From NCBI GenBank assembly GCA_027924585.1, contig BSBM01001382.1:3030001-3094000 (forward strand): DNA of 64,000 nt. Reading direction: 5' to 3'. Position 1 is the stretch's first letter, and each line of letters begins with the position of its first letter. A program made the translations under genes and the position numbers. Positions 10,923 through 22,699 of the stretch are shown here, one piece after another. This DNA is from Larix kaempferi (Eukaryota; Streptophyta; Pinopsida; Pinales; Pinaceae). The notes under the pieces were generated by a model. That model searched no databases, was not told the DNA's origin, and saw only the letters and a list, made by a program, of their open reading frames with translations.

Positions 10923-12882
10923 TTATGGCAAGCGTATCAACTTTACTTGCATAGGTTGATTTACTATGTTCTGCATGTTTACATGCCAAAATTTTGAAGC
11001 TATTTCTGTTGATCTCATCAATTCGTAGATGCGACTGGTCAACCGAATAACTTCTTCTTGTGCTTTCTTGGGCTCCTGCAACCATTGGTGTTCTTTCTTC
11101 ATAGTTCGCCCCGTCATTGATGTTTCATGATAAGTTGTTCTTGCATAGTCTGTACTATTACTGGGTTGGTGGAGTTTTTCCTTATATATAACTTCCAATA
11201 AAGTACCTTGCATGTTTTGCAGTTCAACACGGATTTTACCATAATAAGAATGCTAGTTATTAAGAACTATTGATGCTTTAGTTTCCTGTACTTCATATTC
11301 TTTCGGATTTTTATCGCACTCTTCAAATGCTCTGAACTGGTTGGCGATAAGTAGACCATTTTTTTCTTGCTCTTTCCGGGTTAGCTGGTTTTGTACTCTT
11401 TCATAACTATCTAGTAAAATTTCAACTAGATTTTAGAATTTGGCAATTGTGCTTTCCGGATGGGGTTCTGGAAAGGGTCTGATAATCTATTCTACCCTTG
11501 ATGAATAAGTTGCCTAGTAATTATCCTGTTCCTCCTTCAAAGTTTTAAATCTTGTACTTTCCTTTGATCTTATTTTATTTTGTTCTTTTGTAGCAACACT
11601 AATGAAGTCGTCAAGCTCCTGGTCTAATGCTTTAGATGGTTGGAAGATGGTTGTTTTTGCGAACAAAACTTCTACCTACTGTACTGGTAAATAATTTTTT
11701 GTTGTTGTTGCTTTTCTTTGATATTTTGTGTTGATTAGTACCAAGATTCAGGGTTGACTGAGGTGCAATCAATGTGGCCGAGGTCGAAGAGGGAAGAGTT
11801 GATGCAAGTACGGTCAATATAGGAGGAGCCGAGACAAGGGGAGTCGATACAATTATGGTCAAAGTTGGTAGATTCAAAAAAGGTAAAGTTTAAGTAGGGA
11901 AAGTTGAAGTAAGTGAAGCTGACTTCGCTAGGTTGATATGGGCGATAATAGAGAAGTTGTGAGAATGGTCGAGCCATGGCGGTTGAAAGGGGTAACGATG
12001 AAGTAAGAGGATTTGCATTAACAAAGTAAATGGGAAAATATAATGTTAAAAGAACAGTCAAGGATTAGCTCGGTATTAAAGTAGCTTTAGACTAATGGTT
12101 GAGCAGTCAATGGGGACGGGATAAGATTAGTCATCAGAGATTCGATGGTGTTATGTGTTAACATAAGATTCGACCATGGAAAACTTCGAAAAGGAATTGC
12201 AACAATAGCCGAAAAGGAAATGGAAGGTTTGATAAAAGGTTTAACATAAGGAAGTAATGGTTTCTTTGGGGATTTTGAAGTGGAGAGTGTAGAGATCGAC
12301 AGACTAACTAACTAGTCAAGTACTGTTGCAGAAAGTTTGGTTAAGTGAGGTATAAATTGCTGTAAAGAAGCAAGGAAGTGGTTGAAATCAGGGGACATAG
12401 TTAATGGTTCAAGGTTTGGTATTGATATCTATTGTTCTTCTCCTTCAAGTCAGGTTGGTGAAGGTGGTGCAGACTCGTCCGACACATTGATTGGATCCTC
12501 TACATGCAGAGTCTGCGTTAGCTTCAGTCTTTTATCTGGTGGTAGCAACAATGAGGCAAATTTCTTTTGAATAGTTGAAGGTGTTGGTTATTTATGTTCA
12601 TAGTCTTTTTGAATCTAGAGATTTGTTGTGATTTTGTTTGCTGCAACTTCTATTATAACATGCTTGGCTTGGTCCCTTAAATCTTCAAGGTCATCTTCTG
12701 TTGTTTCTAAGATTAGATTATTTCTCTTCTTTGATTGTTGTTGGAGCGGGTTTTGGACCTATCTTGGAAGTCCCGCATCAGAGATGGACTGTGGGACAAC
12801 TAAGAAATTGGACCAAAACTACATAGAAGGTGAAACTTAGTTAGGTGTTTTGTCCACTTTGTAATGAGCTCATCCCAAATTG
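10923..12882 (-). pseudogene. Element E ORF3, distal part
   Basis: This is the continuation of E's post-integrase ORF after the split by I and copia B. Near 12850 the minus strand reads WDELITKWTKHLTKFHL, which resembles the equivalent F segment (SEELEATVNEWPEAW). If solo LTR I and one ATTG are removed, the frame runs through from 28.1 kb. The middle (11600-12350) is Ser/Thr/Pro-rich and degraded. The end (10923-11213) has a helical Glu/Lys/Gln-rich stretch (KKEHQWLQEPKKAQEEVIRL), similar in character to the coiled coil at the end of F ORF3. Function is unknown. Confidence 0.55.
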
Positions 12883-12988
12883 TGATGTATAAACATGTAA
12901 GGGTTTTAAGGCTTAGAAGAAATTTTTGTCTGTCATTCTGTTACTCATGCTAGAGGAGTATTGCTCATGACATTTATCTTGTGGTATG

Positions 12989-13600
12989 TGTTTATGTATA
13001 TGTAACTTCGGAATGTATTTCATATATGTATATTGTATCCCTATAGAGATGTTATTATTCCTCTATACGGAAGTGTCGTCATTTATATTGTAAGTGTCGT
13101 AACTTATACTTGATGGGTTATTAGACCACCTTGATGGGGTCGGTCCTATATAAGTCATGTGGGTAAAAGGGTTATTAGACCACCCTATTGGGGGTCGGCC
13201 GTGTCAGCATTATGTTATGTGGTTAAGTTGAGGCCGACCTAGTAAAGGTTATTAGGCAAGTTAAGTCAAGTATAAATAGAGTGCGGGAGGCACTCTATTT
13301 CATCATTCACTTTCTCACTCATACTCTCATTGGAGAGTGGCACACTTGTGGAGGAGGAGAAGCTACTGCTAGGAGAAGACTATCTCTTATGCTTGGGTTG
13401 TATCATTGCTCCATCTATCTCTGAGGAAGTTGTGGGGTTTTTCACCTTTATGGTTTTCCCCAGTGAAACTCTGTGTGTCTATTGTCTCTTGTGTGCTTGC
13501 ATTATTATGTCCATGATTGATATGCTATAGATATGTTGTACATGTTGTTCTCTCAGTTAAGATCCTAGATCAGATTGAAGTAAATTCTGAAAAACTAACA
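12989..13600 (+). repeat. Copia B 5' LTR
   Basis: This 612-bp LTR starts TGTTTATGTATATG and ends AAAACTAACA. A TATA box (TATAAATAG) lies at about 13271-13279, so transcription probably begins some 25-35 bp further on, near GAGGCACTCTATTTC. It pairs with 26967-27578 without length change. Confidence 0.93.
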
Positions 13601-13612
13601 TGGTATCAGAGC
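13601..13612 (+). promoter_or_regulatory. Copia B primer-binding site
   Basis: TGGTATCAGAGC directly follows the 5' LTR. This is the standard plant initiator-Met tRNA complement that primes reverse transcription. Confidence 0.95.
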
Positions 13613-13636
13613 TAGCCTGAAAGAAGGCATGGTATG

Positions 13637-13850
13637 TGCAGCAACCGTATCTAGTTGGATGCTTAATAGTCGAATCCAACTCTCATATTGAATAATAAAT
13701 AGGAATAATATATTAGATGATGATGATAAATTACAATAAGATTTCCTTTTATAGGGCTTGATCCAACATTGTGAAGGATTACGCCCTTTCACTAGTAACC
13801 TAATAATCTATTAATTTATAAATAATAATATTAAATAAATATTCACAGCA
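13637..13850 (-). repeat. Element C 3' LTR
   Basis: This 214-bp LTR starts TGCTGTGAATATT and ends GGTTGCTGCA on the minus strand. A 7-bp inverted repeat (13870-13887, loop AGGA on the minus strand) lies 20 bp inside it. Confidence 0.9.
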
Positions 13851-14037
13851 TTGCCACTCCCTGTTAAGAAGCTTTGTCCTCAAAGCTAATTTTTCTAGTA
13901 TCAACTTTATCCTGGATTTGTGTTGTAATCCTTTCTGCTTGAGTGGTGAGTTTTTGAAACAATACAATTTGTAATTATTTGTCTTCCATATCGCCTTTTG
14001 GATTTCATGTATGGACACTTGTGGACCTTCATTACTT

Positions 14038-15230
14038 TTACTTTTTTGCATTGGTTGTGGTTCCAACATTGAATGTCATAATGATGGAGGTAATTTTAAA
14101 AGATGTTCTTCGATCTTGGAAATTAGGACAATGGTCATTCTTAAGACTTTGAAGTTTGAAAATCTCCACATGAGTCTTCTCAATTTCCTGGAGCCATATT
14201 ATTGTAGATGGATTCCATCTTACAATCTTAGTATCTATGCACTTAAATTCCAACAATTTCAAAGATATGTGGTGGTTGTCACAAAAAATATGCGCATCTA
14301 AACTGACATCAATCTGATTAGAAATATTTAGGTCTTGTACTAGTTTCTTTTGAATCGTAGCCTTCATGGCTTATTTATTGGAAGGAAATTTAAGGACCTT
14401 CATTCTTGATTTCCATATGACTGTGCCCAAGGATCTAATTCTAGAACAACATAAATGTTGTTCATCTGTAGTAACCTGCTCCACAGGGCTTCCTAACAAC
14501 ATGGATGGAATACCTTTTATGTCCTCTAGCTTACCAACATTAGGCCCATTATCATATTCACCATCATTTGGAACGTAAGTGACAGTGGGAAAAGAAACAA
14601 TTTCTACATAACTATCTACACTTGTGTTTGTAGAACCATCATTAGTTCTTCCAACATGTTTAAGTAGACATTCACTACTTCCATGGCTTCGAACTTCATC
14701 AATCAGAGCAATAGATTTATCTAATAAAACTAGTTGGGAACAATGTTCAAGTGTCTTCTCCTGCTCAACAAGAACAATTGGATTTGAAATGTCACTTGAT
14801 ATTGTAGACCTATAATCTACAACTTCATGATCCACAACTGGTGGATGTTGATCTAATGCACATACATGCTCTGTCGCTTTGATGCCATCTTTTTCTTCAA
14901 TTTCTACAATAGGTTTTCTTATTCTATCTTCCTCATCTTCTGTGTATATGTCCTCTTTTGGATATTTATCAACAATGGCTTGGCTCTTATGATGTCATCT
15001 CTATACTTGCCAATTCCATGGGAGACATAGGTTTTAAATCTTTTTTCCTCAAAACTGTCATTGTCGTCACCGAGAGCGGGCCAATCTTTTCGATACTTAT
15101 TAGTAACACCGATTTGACTCTCCTCGGTTTTGTGAACAATGTCATATTTACTTGTTCCAATTCCACGAGAGATGATGGCTTTAAGTCTCTTCTCCTCATA
15201 GCTTTCATCTTCATTATTGAACCACTTCAT
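14038..15230 (-). pseudogene. Element C single ORF, acidic protein of unknown function
   Basis: Starting at MKWFNNEDESYEEKR (15230), the minus strand encodes about 400 residues in pieces at 14919-15230, 14371-14835 and 14038-14367. A frameshift near 14950 and a stop near 14369 break it. The N-terminal part holds an internal duplication: ESYEEKRLKAIISRGIG and DSFEEKRFKTYVSHGIG. The middle is acidic. It has no Gag, protease, RT or integrase motif. I do not recognise the protein. The position, between primer site and polypurine tract, matches the ORF of element K. Confidence 0.6.
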
Positions 15231-15424
15231 GGTTAAAAGTTTGAGACTTAATTAATTAATAATAATTGTAAGGACAAATAATTATTATATGGGTAAAATA
15301 AATAAATATAATAATTATTATTATATTTAAATATTATATATATTTTTTTATAATTTGAGAATGTAACTTTTAATAAAATTAAATATTAATATAAAAATAT
15401 TAATACAATATTTAATTTTTATTA

Positions 15425-16330
15425 AAAATTAGGGTTGACTATGGTGGTGGTAGAGGCGAAGGGAGGAAGTATTGGAATTGTGTGCGTGGATGTAGTGCAC
15501 AGTGGAGGAATGAGTACAAGGTAGAGGAAGTGTGGTGGTAGTGTGGCATACTGGTGGTGTGGAGGTGTGAGTGAGGTGAAGAACATGGATGGAAGAGCGC
15601 AGTTGTAGAGGCGGTGCAGCAGGGAGGCGAGAGAGTGAGGAGGGAGGTCGGGGGCATGAGGGAGTAGGTGGAGGAGGGAACATGCGGTGGCGGAGGTGGT
15701 GGCAGCGTGGAGGGAAGAGCATAGAGGAAAAGGCTGGGGTACAGCGTGCAGGTCGCGGAGTAGGTGGAGGTGCAGTGTGTGGCGATAGGGAGGTGGAGCG
15801 GCGAGCAGAAGGTGCTCAGCAGGGAGGGAGGGCTCGCAGCAGAGTAGAGGTGGCGTAGGCGTGGGCGTCGAATGGGAAAGGGAGACTGCAGGAAGTGGTG
15901 AAGCAAAAGAAGGTGGGGAGTGGGTTGAAGGGAGACCAGGAGGTGTTATGGGAGGAGGGTGGTTCGTAGGGAGGCGGAGTAGTGGAGTAGGCGCGAGGGA
16001 GGGCACGAGAAGTGGTGGGAAAGAGGACAGCGGGAGCCGAAGATGGGGGGTGGCAGAAGGATGTGCAGTGCAGGAGGACGTACGAGTAGGTAGAATCTTA
16101 TGGGAATGCGGCAGGGAAATGTGAAGTGCAGTGGTGGAGGGAGAGAAGGATGGGAGAATGGGAGAGCGTGGGATGAGCAGCGAAAGGAGGGGGTGGTAGC
16201 GAAGAAGGGGAAGGATGGCTAAACAACAGCTTGGAGAGTTGGATGATGAGCCGAAACCGTGCGTGTAGAGTGGAGTTGAAATAATGTGAGCCGAAACCGT
16301 GCTCAACAACCGTATCTGGTTGGACTTGAA
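15425..16330 (-). other. Element C leader, purine/pyrimidine-skewed GC-rich block
   Basis: The plus strand is strongly G+A-rich (GGAGG, GTGGTGG runs) and the minus strand C+T-rich. A 373-codon minus frame (15422-16543) crosses it and the LTR but is made of Pro/Ser/Leu/His low-complexity residues and lacks a family signature. I treat it as leader rather than gene. An AT-rich patch (15240-15420) separates it from the ORF. Confidence 0.6.
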
Positions 16331-16371
16331 GGGAGATCCAAAACCGAGCTCAGGTCGAAGGAGCCGAATTC

Positions 16372-16385
16372 GAGCTCTGATACCA
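16372..16385 (-). promoter_or_regulatory. Element C primer-binding site
   Basis: The minus strand reads TGGTATCAGAGCTC, 2 nt inside the 5' LTR. It is an exact match to the initiator-Met primer type. Confidence 0.9.
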
Positions 16386-16387
16386 AA

Positions 16388-16601
16388 TGCAGCAACCGTA
16401 TCCGGTTGGATGCTTAATAGTCGAATATGACTCTCATATTGAATAATAAATAGGAATAATATATTAGACGATGATGATAAATTACAATAAGATCGCCTTT
16501 TATAGGGCTTGATCCAACATTGTGAAGGATTACACCCTTTCACTAGTAACCTAATAATCTATTAATTTATAAATAATAATATTAAATAAATATTCACAGT
16601 A
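16388..16601 (-). repeat. Element C 5' LTR
   Basis: This 214-bp LTR has the same length as its partner. The terminal TG has become TA on the minus strand (plus strand ends CAGTA rather than CAGCA). Confidence 0.9.
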
Positions 16602-16606
16602 GTATG

Positions 16607-17714
16607 GCATTTATGACACTTGTTGCACTTGTGAAGCTAGGGCTTGATATAGAAAAATCCAGTCATCGTAGCACTTTCGCTATAAATCCATTTGGGCAAA
16701 GTTTCAGGATTTGAAACTTTTACAGGTCGAAGATAAGATCCCAATGTACCTTGTATCTAAAGCACAACTTCTAATTCATTGTACTTTGTGTTTTATGATA
16801 TGTAAAATCTAGGGTTTCTGCCTCTTCCAGATCTTAGTCATAAACAGGTGACCTAGGAAAAAAGGTCACAACTTGGGCTAGGAATCTCCAAATGAAATTT
16901 CGTAAAAAGTGACAGGTAGGGCATGGACTGTACTTTCGCAGGATGAAGGTTCAGAGGCCGAAAGTGAACCAGTGACACATGGAACTCCATACAAGTTCGC
17001 TCTCCTGTTTTATCCCATAAATAGGTCACGTTGCAACACTTGGCATAACTCTCTCTCAGAGAATCCATTTGAGGTTAGACCTATGGGGTTGGAAAGATAA
17101 CAGGTCAGGCTACCACAAGAAAATTTTTTAGACCTTGTAGATATGAAATTTCAGAGTTACACCAGAAATAATCAGGTGCATATTTATGTCAAAATAGAAT
17201 TGGATTTTGAGCACCTTCATTCATGACTCCGGGAATTTAGGGCTTCAGAGAAAGCTGGAATTTTTGTAATTAGAGACCACGGCTGGATGCTCCTCATCAA
17301 AATCCAAATTTAGAGACCAAGATCTAATTTTTTGGTTGGGTAGAAGGCCAGGATTGATCAAACCCTAGTTCGGGACTTTGATCGGAAAAGTGAAAAATTA
17401 GGGCTTTTGCAAAAATAGGAATTTTTGAAATATGTGACCATAGCTGGAAGCTCCTTGGAAAAATCAAAGTTTAGATCTTTGGATCAAACTATTTGGTTGG
17501 GTGAAGCTCCGAAAAACTCAAACCCTAATTCAGGGTCCTCCCTAATGAATCTGGAAGATTGAAAAGCAAATTTGAGGGGTGAAACTTTGCAGTTTTCAAA
17601 TTCCGAGTATACCAATATGATATGCTCACCAAGGCGCATCTTTCTATCCTTTTAGAAGTTTGAAATTTAAAGTTTGAATTTTTAGGGTTTCTCTAACAAA
17701 CCCTAATCCATCTC
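16607..17714 (+). other. Copia B leader with imperfect direct repeats
   Basis: This is untranslated leader between the primer site and gag. It contains an imperfect repeat of about 180 bp (units near 17271-17400 and 17440-17545, sharing GCTGGAxGCTCCT and TTTGGTTGGGT). No gene is seen. Confidence 0.6.
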
Positions 17715-17880
17715 TAGATCCAGTTTCTGCAAATCAAAGTGGATTGGATTAATCCTAGAAGAGAATGGATTAGTCACTTTCATAAGTGAAGAAGTTCCTG
17801 TTTTAGAGGGAGTTGAGGCTAAGGCCTTACATAAGAAGATTACAAGCAATCTCGACAGGTATGACTTATCCAGGTATGTT
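17715..17880 (+). pseudogene. Copia B gag remnant
   Basis: A short piece matches the start of copia A Gag: LILEENGLVTFISEEVP, then EGVEAKALHKK. Copia A has LILEENDLDKYVSEEVP and EGYEAKAIHKK at the same place. The rest of gag, including the zinc knuckle, is missing and unrelated sequence follows. It is a fragment only. Confidence 0.75.
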
Positions 17881-19290
17881 TCGAGATCTGTTCATGATTA
17901 AGTTTATGGTATGTTTGTCTTCATTAAGGTTAGTACAATCTTGATTAACTTTAGACTTGTTGTATCACCTTAATAAAATTATGAATGCAGATATTCATTG
18001 ATTAGAGTTTTGACACTTATGATTGTACTAATGCATTGTGGTGTTGTATGAGGTTGATGTTGTCTGCTAACGTGAAAGGTACATCAAGAAAGACAAATCA
18101 TGTTCTAGTTCAAGAACATATGACCCTGGTGACACGAAGACAAAGATTCATCCATTGTCATGGATCACATAGAAGCTCTACTTACAAGGTATGTATAATT
18201 TGGTTCTACAATGCTTAACCTATGAGATATGCAGGTTACTAGCACAAGTCATTGAAGAGAACAAGAAGACATTGCTAGACATAACTAGCAAATATGATAA
18301 CCAGGTATGTTTTTCCTATATCAAGTTAGAATCCTACCTTGTGTTAGGATCTTATACTGTTGTATGGTTGATAATGATTATTCATGAAGTTAGAAATGTA
18401 AGTAATCAAGGATTTATGCATATTATGTCTCTTACATTGATTAATGATATGACTAACCAGAAAAGTCTTTTGGTCAAATAAATAATATGCATAAGTAAAA
18501 GAAGTATTCCCTGAAACCTTGAATACTAATGTTTATTATCTGTGTATGAAATGATCTTGACCATACATGTTTAAGATTACTTAGAATCATAATGTTTTTG
18601 ATAGTATCAAGATTATACTAAGGAATGTATGTATGAGACCTCGAGGATAACACAATGGTGATACTAGTAAGTATGCATAGTGATCGAGGATGGATATAAG
18701 TTCAAAGATAGGTAATCCAGGAAGCAAAGATCAAGAGGGAGCACACTCGAGTAGTTCCTGCAAGGAAGCAAATATTGAGAGGGAGTCCACCCTACAACCA
18801 AACAAAAATAAGTATTTAAATTTTCATTTCTTGCATACTTGTTTGTTTAAATAATATTGTTCAATGATGTTCCTAGACTTAGGGTGTGTATTATGCATAT
18901 TAGAATAATTGCATTAATGAACAGTATACTACTAATATGCATGTGATGGGTAAGTGGCCTATGGCACTGTACAACATTCCATTGCTACTTATCTAGAATG
19001 AAACATCTTTGTTGACATGTTGGGAGTTGTGCACACTCTTAACAATGTTCTGGTAGAGATTGGAAGGCATCTAGAAAGTTACGGGATATGGATAAATGTT
19101 GTATTGAAGCATTGGCAAAAATAATTGCATGACTGGTTGACATATTTCTTTATGTGTAAGAATTTGTTCTGAAAACTATGAGATGTTTCTAATCATGCAA
19201 TTTAACTTGCTTTATAAGAAAGATCGTATACAATCACCTACAAAAGAAGGACTACAGCATTTGTTCCAGCAATGAAGTTTAAAGAAATCT
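17881..19290 (+). other. Copia B: acquired segment with exon-like blocks
   Basis: This replaces most of gag, protease and integrase. The part from about 18690 to 19270 is homologous to 8100-8900 of copia A. The part before it has exon-like blocks: about 18050-18190 (open frame ..NVKGTSRKTNHVLVQEHM) followed by GTATG, and 18235-18303 (LLAQVIEENKKTLLDITSKY), bounded by GCAG and GTATG. A duplicated SSCKEA-type unit lies at 18730-18800. Origin and function are unknown; capture of a spliced host gene is one explanation. Confidence 0.5.
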
Positions 19291-19407
19291 ATCTATTGAA
19301 GATATTGAAGAATATGAAGTTTCTAGGATACAGGATGCAGTAATGGAAGAATGCCATGATCGAGGAATACCAGTCGATCATGAAGAATGATGTTTGGGAT
19401 GTGGTCC

Positions 19408-20386
19408 TGTTATATCTCCATATTCCACAGTGTCGCATCTCCACTACAAATAGAGTTGACGACACTTCCCCTACTGTTTGAACCACCCAGAAGATGAGTG
19501 AACCTTGAAGGTAAACTTACTCTGACAAATTTTCACCCACCTGAGACTTTATTTACCCACACTACCATGCCTTGCTCAGTTATAGGTGCGCGGTAGTCCA
19601 CACTACCGCTTTATGCTTTGTCCCCAGAATGCGGTACTACCGCGTTATGCTCAGACCATAGGGTGCGGTACTCTTTTTATAATCTTTTTTCCATGGCTTG
19701 TGGGATTTTGGATTTTCGAGAGATATTGGAGGATTGGGATCCCTAATTCGATCTCAACCCATTTTCTGTGATTAGAAACCTTGATCCACTTACCTCTCCT
19801 TAGATCCACCCATCTCTCTTGTTGGTTAACCCTACCACACACTATAAAAGAGAGGCATTCCATGGGAAGAGGGGGTGATCTTGGAAACACTAAACCTATG
19901 ATTCTATGAGTCTTTCAAGGGTGATGTTGGAGAACTTGGGAAGGAGGTGCTACTACTTTGGACATCAAGGTATAACATTGTAATCAGCTTCTTTTGGATT
20001 TCTTATCATTAATATAACTTAGCCTATTCCTCTCATTTTCATGTCTTTAATGATGAATGTATGAAATTGTCTCTATTTATATAGTTAGATCTTTGTTTAT
20101 ACATATATTGCGTTGGAGAAGGTGTTGTGTTTCCTTTGTGAACAGGTTCATAAGTCCATAATCAAAGGATGGAGCTGTAGCAACTTAGGAGCAGCAGGAC
20201 AACCATCAAAGTAAGGTATGCCATATACTTGCTTTGTATTTCCATAGCTTGTTAGCTGACGTGTGAGCTAGATCTAGGAGGACTATAGTGTCTATTTGTT
20301 TCATCACTGTCTTGGGTAGGCAAGTAGGGGCCTTTTCTAATCCCAAGGAGATATCTACCTATCCGTAGGGATATTTTCTCACAACA
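19408..20386 (+). repeat. Element D 5' LTR
   Basis: This 979-bp LTR has a TATA box CTATAAAAG at 19842-19850. It also contains the GCGGTA inverted-repeat cluster (about 19586-19675), which has lost several CG pairs compared with the 3' LTR. Confidence 0.93.
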
Positions 20387-21721
20387 GAAACTGGCGACCA
20401 TACTGGAGCTTCCTTTAAAGTTTTTCAGGCTCTCTAAATGCGAAAAACTACCGAGCTTTCCTTCCTTGGGCTTGTTAAAATTTAACATCGAAGGACCCAC
20501 TTTGGGACGAACCTCTCCTTTCTCAGGTTCGTAAAACATGTGAGATTGGACTCATCTATGAGATGAGCTACACCGAGAATCTGTTATCCTCTTTAAGCTT
20601 GAAAAACAACAAAGAGGTACTCGTCTATCATGTCGGGGGAATATGGGGGAACAAGTCAAGTTTATTTATGGCAGCTTGTCAGTCGTTACCTTTGAACATG
20701 GCATGTGTCTGTCTCTTGTCTACATTGGGTATCCATTTTTCACTGAGTTATAGTCATCATCCTGAGTCGTCTCCCTGGCTACGAGCCTACTCATTCGGTG
20801 TCTATCCTTTGCTTCAATAATCCCTACTGCCAAGTCCTGTTACATGCCGTTATATGTTCAAAGGGTTGCATTGTTCAGAGTCGTTCATTGTGTCAGGCCT
20901 CCGCTGTGTCAGTACATACTCCATTGTTTCATCATCTTATCGTTCGTTCCGATTTCGTGTCGATGATGTGGGAATCATTATGGCCCACCTTTGATGAGTC
21001 TATTCCTGTCGACGCCAAATCACTATCCGGGAATTGGACTTAGAGATCAACTATTAGTACCTTGGTACCTGCATGCCTCAATGGCAGGTTTCCTCATGTT
21101 TGACAGTAGGTTTACATCATTGACCTCTGATCGGATGATCTCTCGAATGCTCGACATCAAATCATCTATTCGCATTTCGTTGAGATGTACTTCAGATACC
21201 TTGGGGATGATCGTCATCATAGGTGATTTCCCTCGCATTTGTTAACGGTTCACATCATTGACCAGTAATCAAATGGTTTCTACCATGTTCGACTTCAACA
21301 CCTTGTAATCACATGGCTAGATTTGTATCTTTTACGATTGGGTAGAAGACCCTGGGTGCACCTCTGTATCTTGATTGCGTCTAGGTCGCGATGGAGATGT
21401 CCTTTGTATTGTCACACAGATCCACTTATTGTATTGGTCGTGGCTGTGTCAGTGTTGTCTCATGGATCTACGCTTGTTCATAGTAGCCATGATATGTCCA
21501 CAGTCTATATCATCTCAGTACTCATGGATCTGCAATGTATTGGTCGGCAGCCATGCTTTGAGTCATTTGTTTCCGAGCATGGGGATGCCCGCCTCGGTGG
21601 TATATCTAACACTTTGTTTTTGTTTCAGCTCCTTGCCGTTCTCCTCGATGCTATCTCTGCATAATATTCGTAAAGTCTTTCAGCCATCAGTCTCTTCTGA
21701 CCTCACACTTTAGGGGGCATC
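20387..21721 (+). other. Element D internal region, no pol
   Basis: There are 1.3 kb between the LTRs. Open frames are short (up to about 113 codons) and overlap in several frames. None shows Gag, protease, RT or integrase motifs. The end, CTTTAGGGGGCATC, is a typical polypurine tract. Treat it as packaged but non-coding unless homologues prove otherwise. Confidence 0.65.
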
Positions 21722-22699
21722 TGTTATATCTCCATATTCCACAATGTCGCATCTCCACTACAAATAGAGTTGATGACACTTCCCCTACTGTTTGAACCAC
21801 CCAGAAGATGAGTGAACCTTGAAGGTAAACTTACTCTAACAAATTTTCACCCAGCTGAGACTTTATTTACCCACACTACCGCGCCTTGCTCAGTTATAGG
21901 TGCGCGGTAGTCCACACTACCGCGTTATGTTTTGTCCCCAGAACGCGGTACTACCGCGTTATGCTCAGACCACAGGGCGCGGTACTCTTTTTATAATCTT
22001 TTTTCCATGGCTTGTGGGATTTTGGATTTTCAAGAGATATTGGAGGATTGGGATCCCTGATTCGATCTCAACCCATTTTCTGTGATTAGAAACCTTGATC
22101 CACTTACCTTTCCTTAGATCCACCCATCTCTCTTGTTGGTTAACCCTACCACACACTATAAAAGAGAGGCATTCCATGGGAAGAGGGGGTGATCTTGGAA
22201 ACACTAAACCTATGATCCTATGAGTCTTGCAAGGGTGATGTTGGAGAGCTTGGAAGGAGGTGCTACTACTTTGGACATCAAGGTATAACATTGTAATCAA
22301 CTTCTTTTGGCTTTCTTATCATTAATATAACTTAGCCTATTCCTCTCATTTTCATGTCTTTAATGATGAATGTATGAAATTGTCTCTATTTATATAGTTA
22401 GATCTTTGTTTATACATATATTGCGTTGGAGAAGGTGTTGTGTTTCCTTTGTGAACAGGTTCATAAGTCCATAATCAAAGGCTGGAGCTGTAGCAACTTA
22501 GGAGTAGCAGGACAACCATCAAAGTAAGGTATGCCATATACTTGCTTTGTATTTCCATAGCTTGTTAGCTGATGTGTGAGCTAGATCTAGGAGGACTATA
22601 GTGTCTATTTGTTTCATCACTGTCTTGGGTAGGCAAGTAGGGGCCTTTTCTAATCCCAAGGAGATATCTACCTATCCATAGGGAGATTTTCTCACAACA
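21722..22699 (+). repeat. Element D 3' LTR
   Basis: This 978-bp LTR has a TATA box at about 22157-22164. It holds the better preserved form of two CG-rich inverted repeats at 21903-21924 and 21943-21959. Confidence 0.93.

Larger units (their letters stand above)
13637..16601 (-). mobile_element. Element C: small non-autonomous LTR element
   Basis: Two 214-bp LTRs (13637-13850, 16388-16601) are flanked by TSD GTATG (13632-13636, 16602-16606). The element is on the minus strand: a primer site lies inside the right LTR and a purine-rich tract (AGGGAGTGGCAA) beside the left LTR. No protease, RT or integrase is present. It carries one degraded acidic ORF (14038-15230) and a long CT-rich leader (on its coding strand). 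It inserted 36 bp inside copia B's 5' LTR. Confidence 0.9.
19408..22699 (+). mobile_element. Element D: 3.3-kb non-autonomous LTR element
   Basis: Two LTRs (19408-20386, 979 bp; 21722-22699, 978 bp) run TGTTATAT..CACAACA and are flanked by TSD GGTCC (19403-19407, 22700-22704). The internal 1.3 kb has a possible primer region (ACTGGCGACCATACTGG at about 20390) and a clear polypurine tract AGGGGGCAT before the 3' LTR. No pol gene is present. The LTRs differ at about 25 positions by eye, mostly transitions, so it is younger than its host copia B. Confidence 0.93.

Noticed and set aside
13330-13530. 66-codon frame in the copia B LTR, repeated at 27308-27508
   Set aside because: It is present in both LTRs because they are copies; it overlaps the transcribed leader and has no conserved domain.
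12984-13636. Same GTATG duplication for copia B and element C as evidence of one event
   Set aside because: Each pair flanks its own LTR pair exactly, and the target sites differ outside the 5 bp; identity is coincidence.
15422-16543. 373-codon minus-strand open frame
   Set aside because: It runs from the C LTR into a CT-rich leader and consists of Pro/Ser/Leu/His low-complexity residues without a conserved motif; the length follows from base skew.
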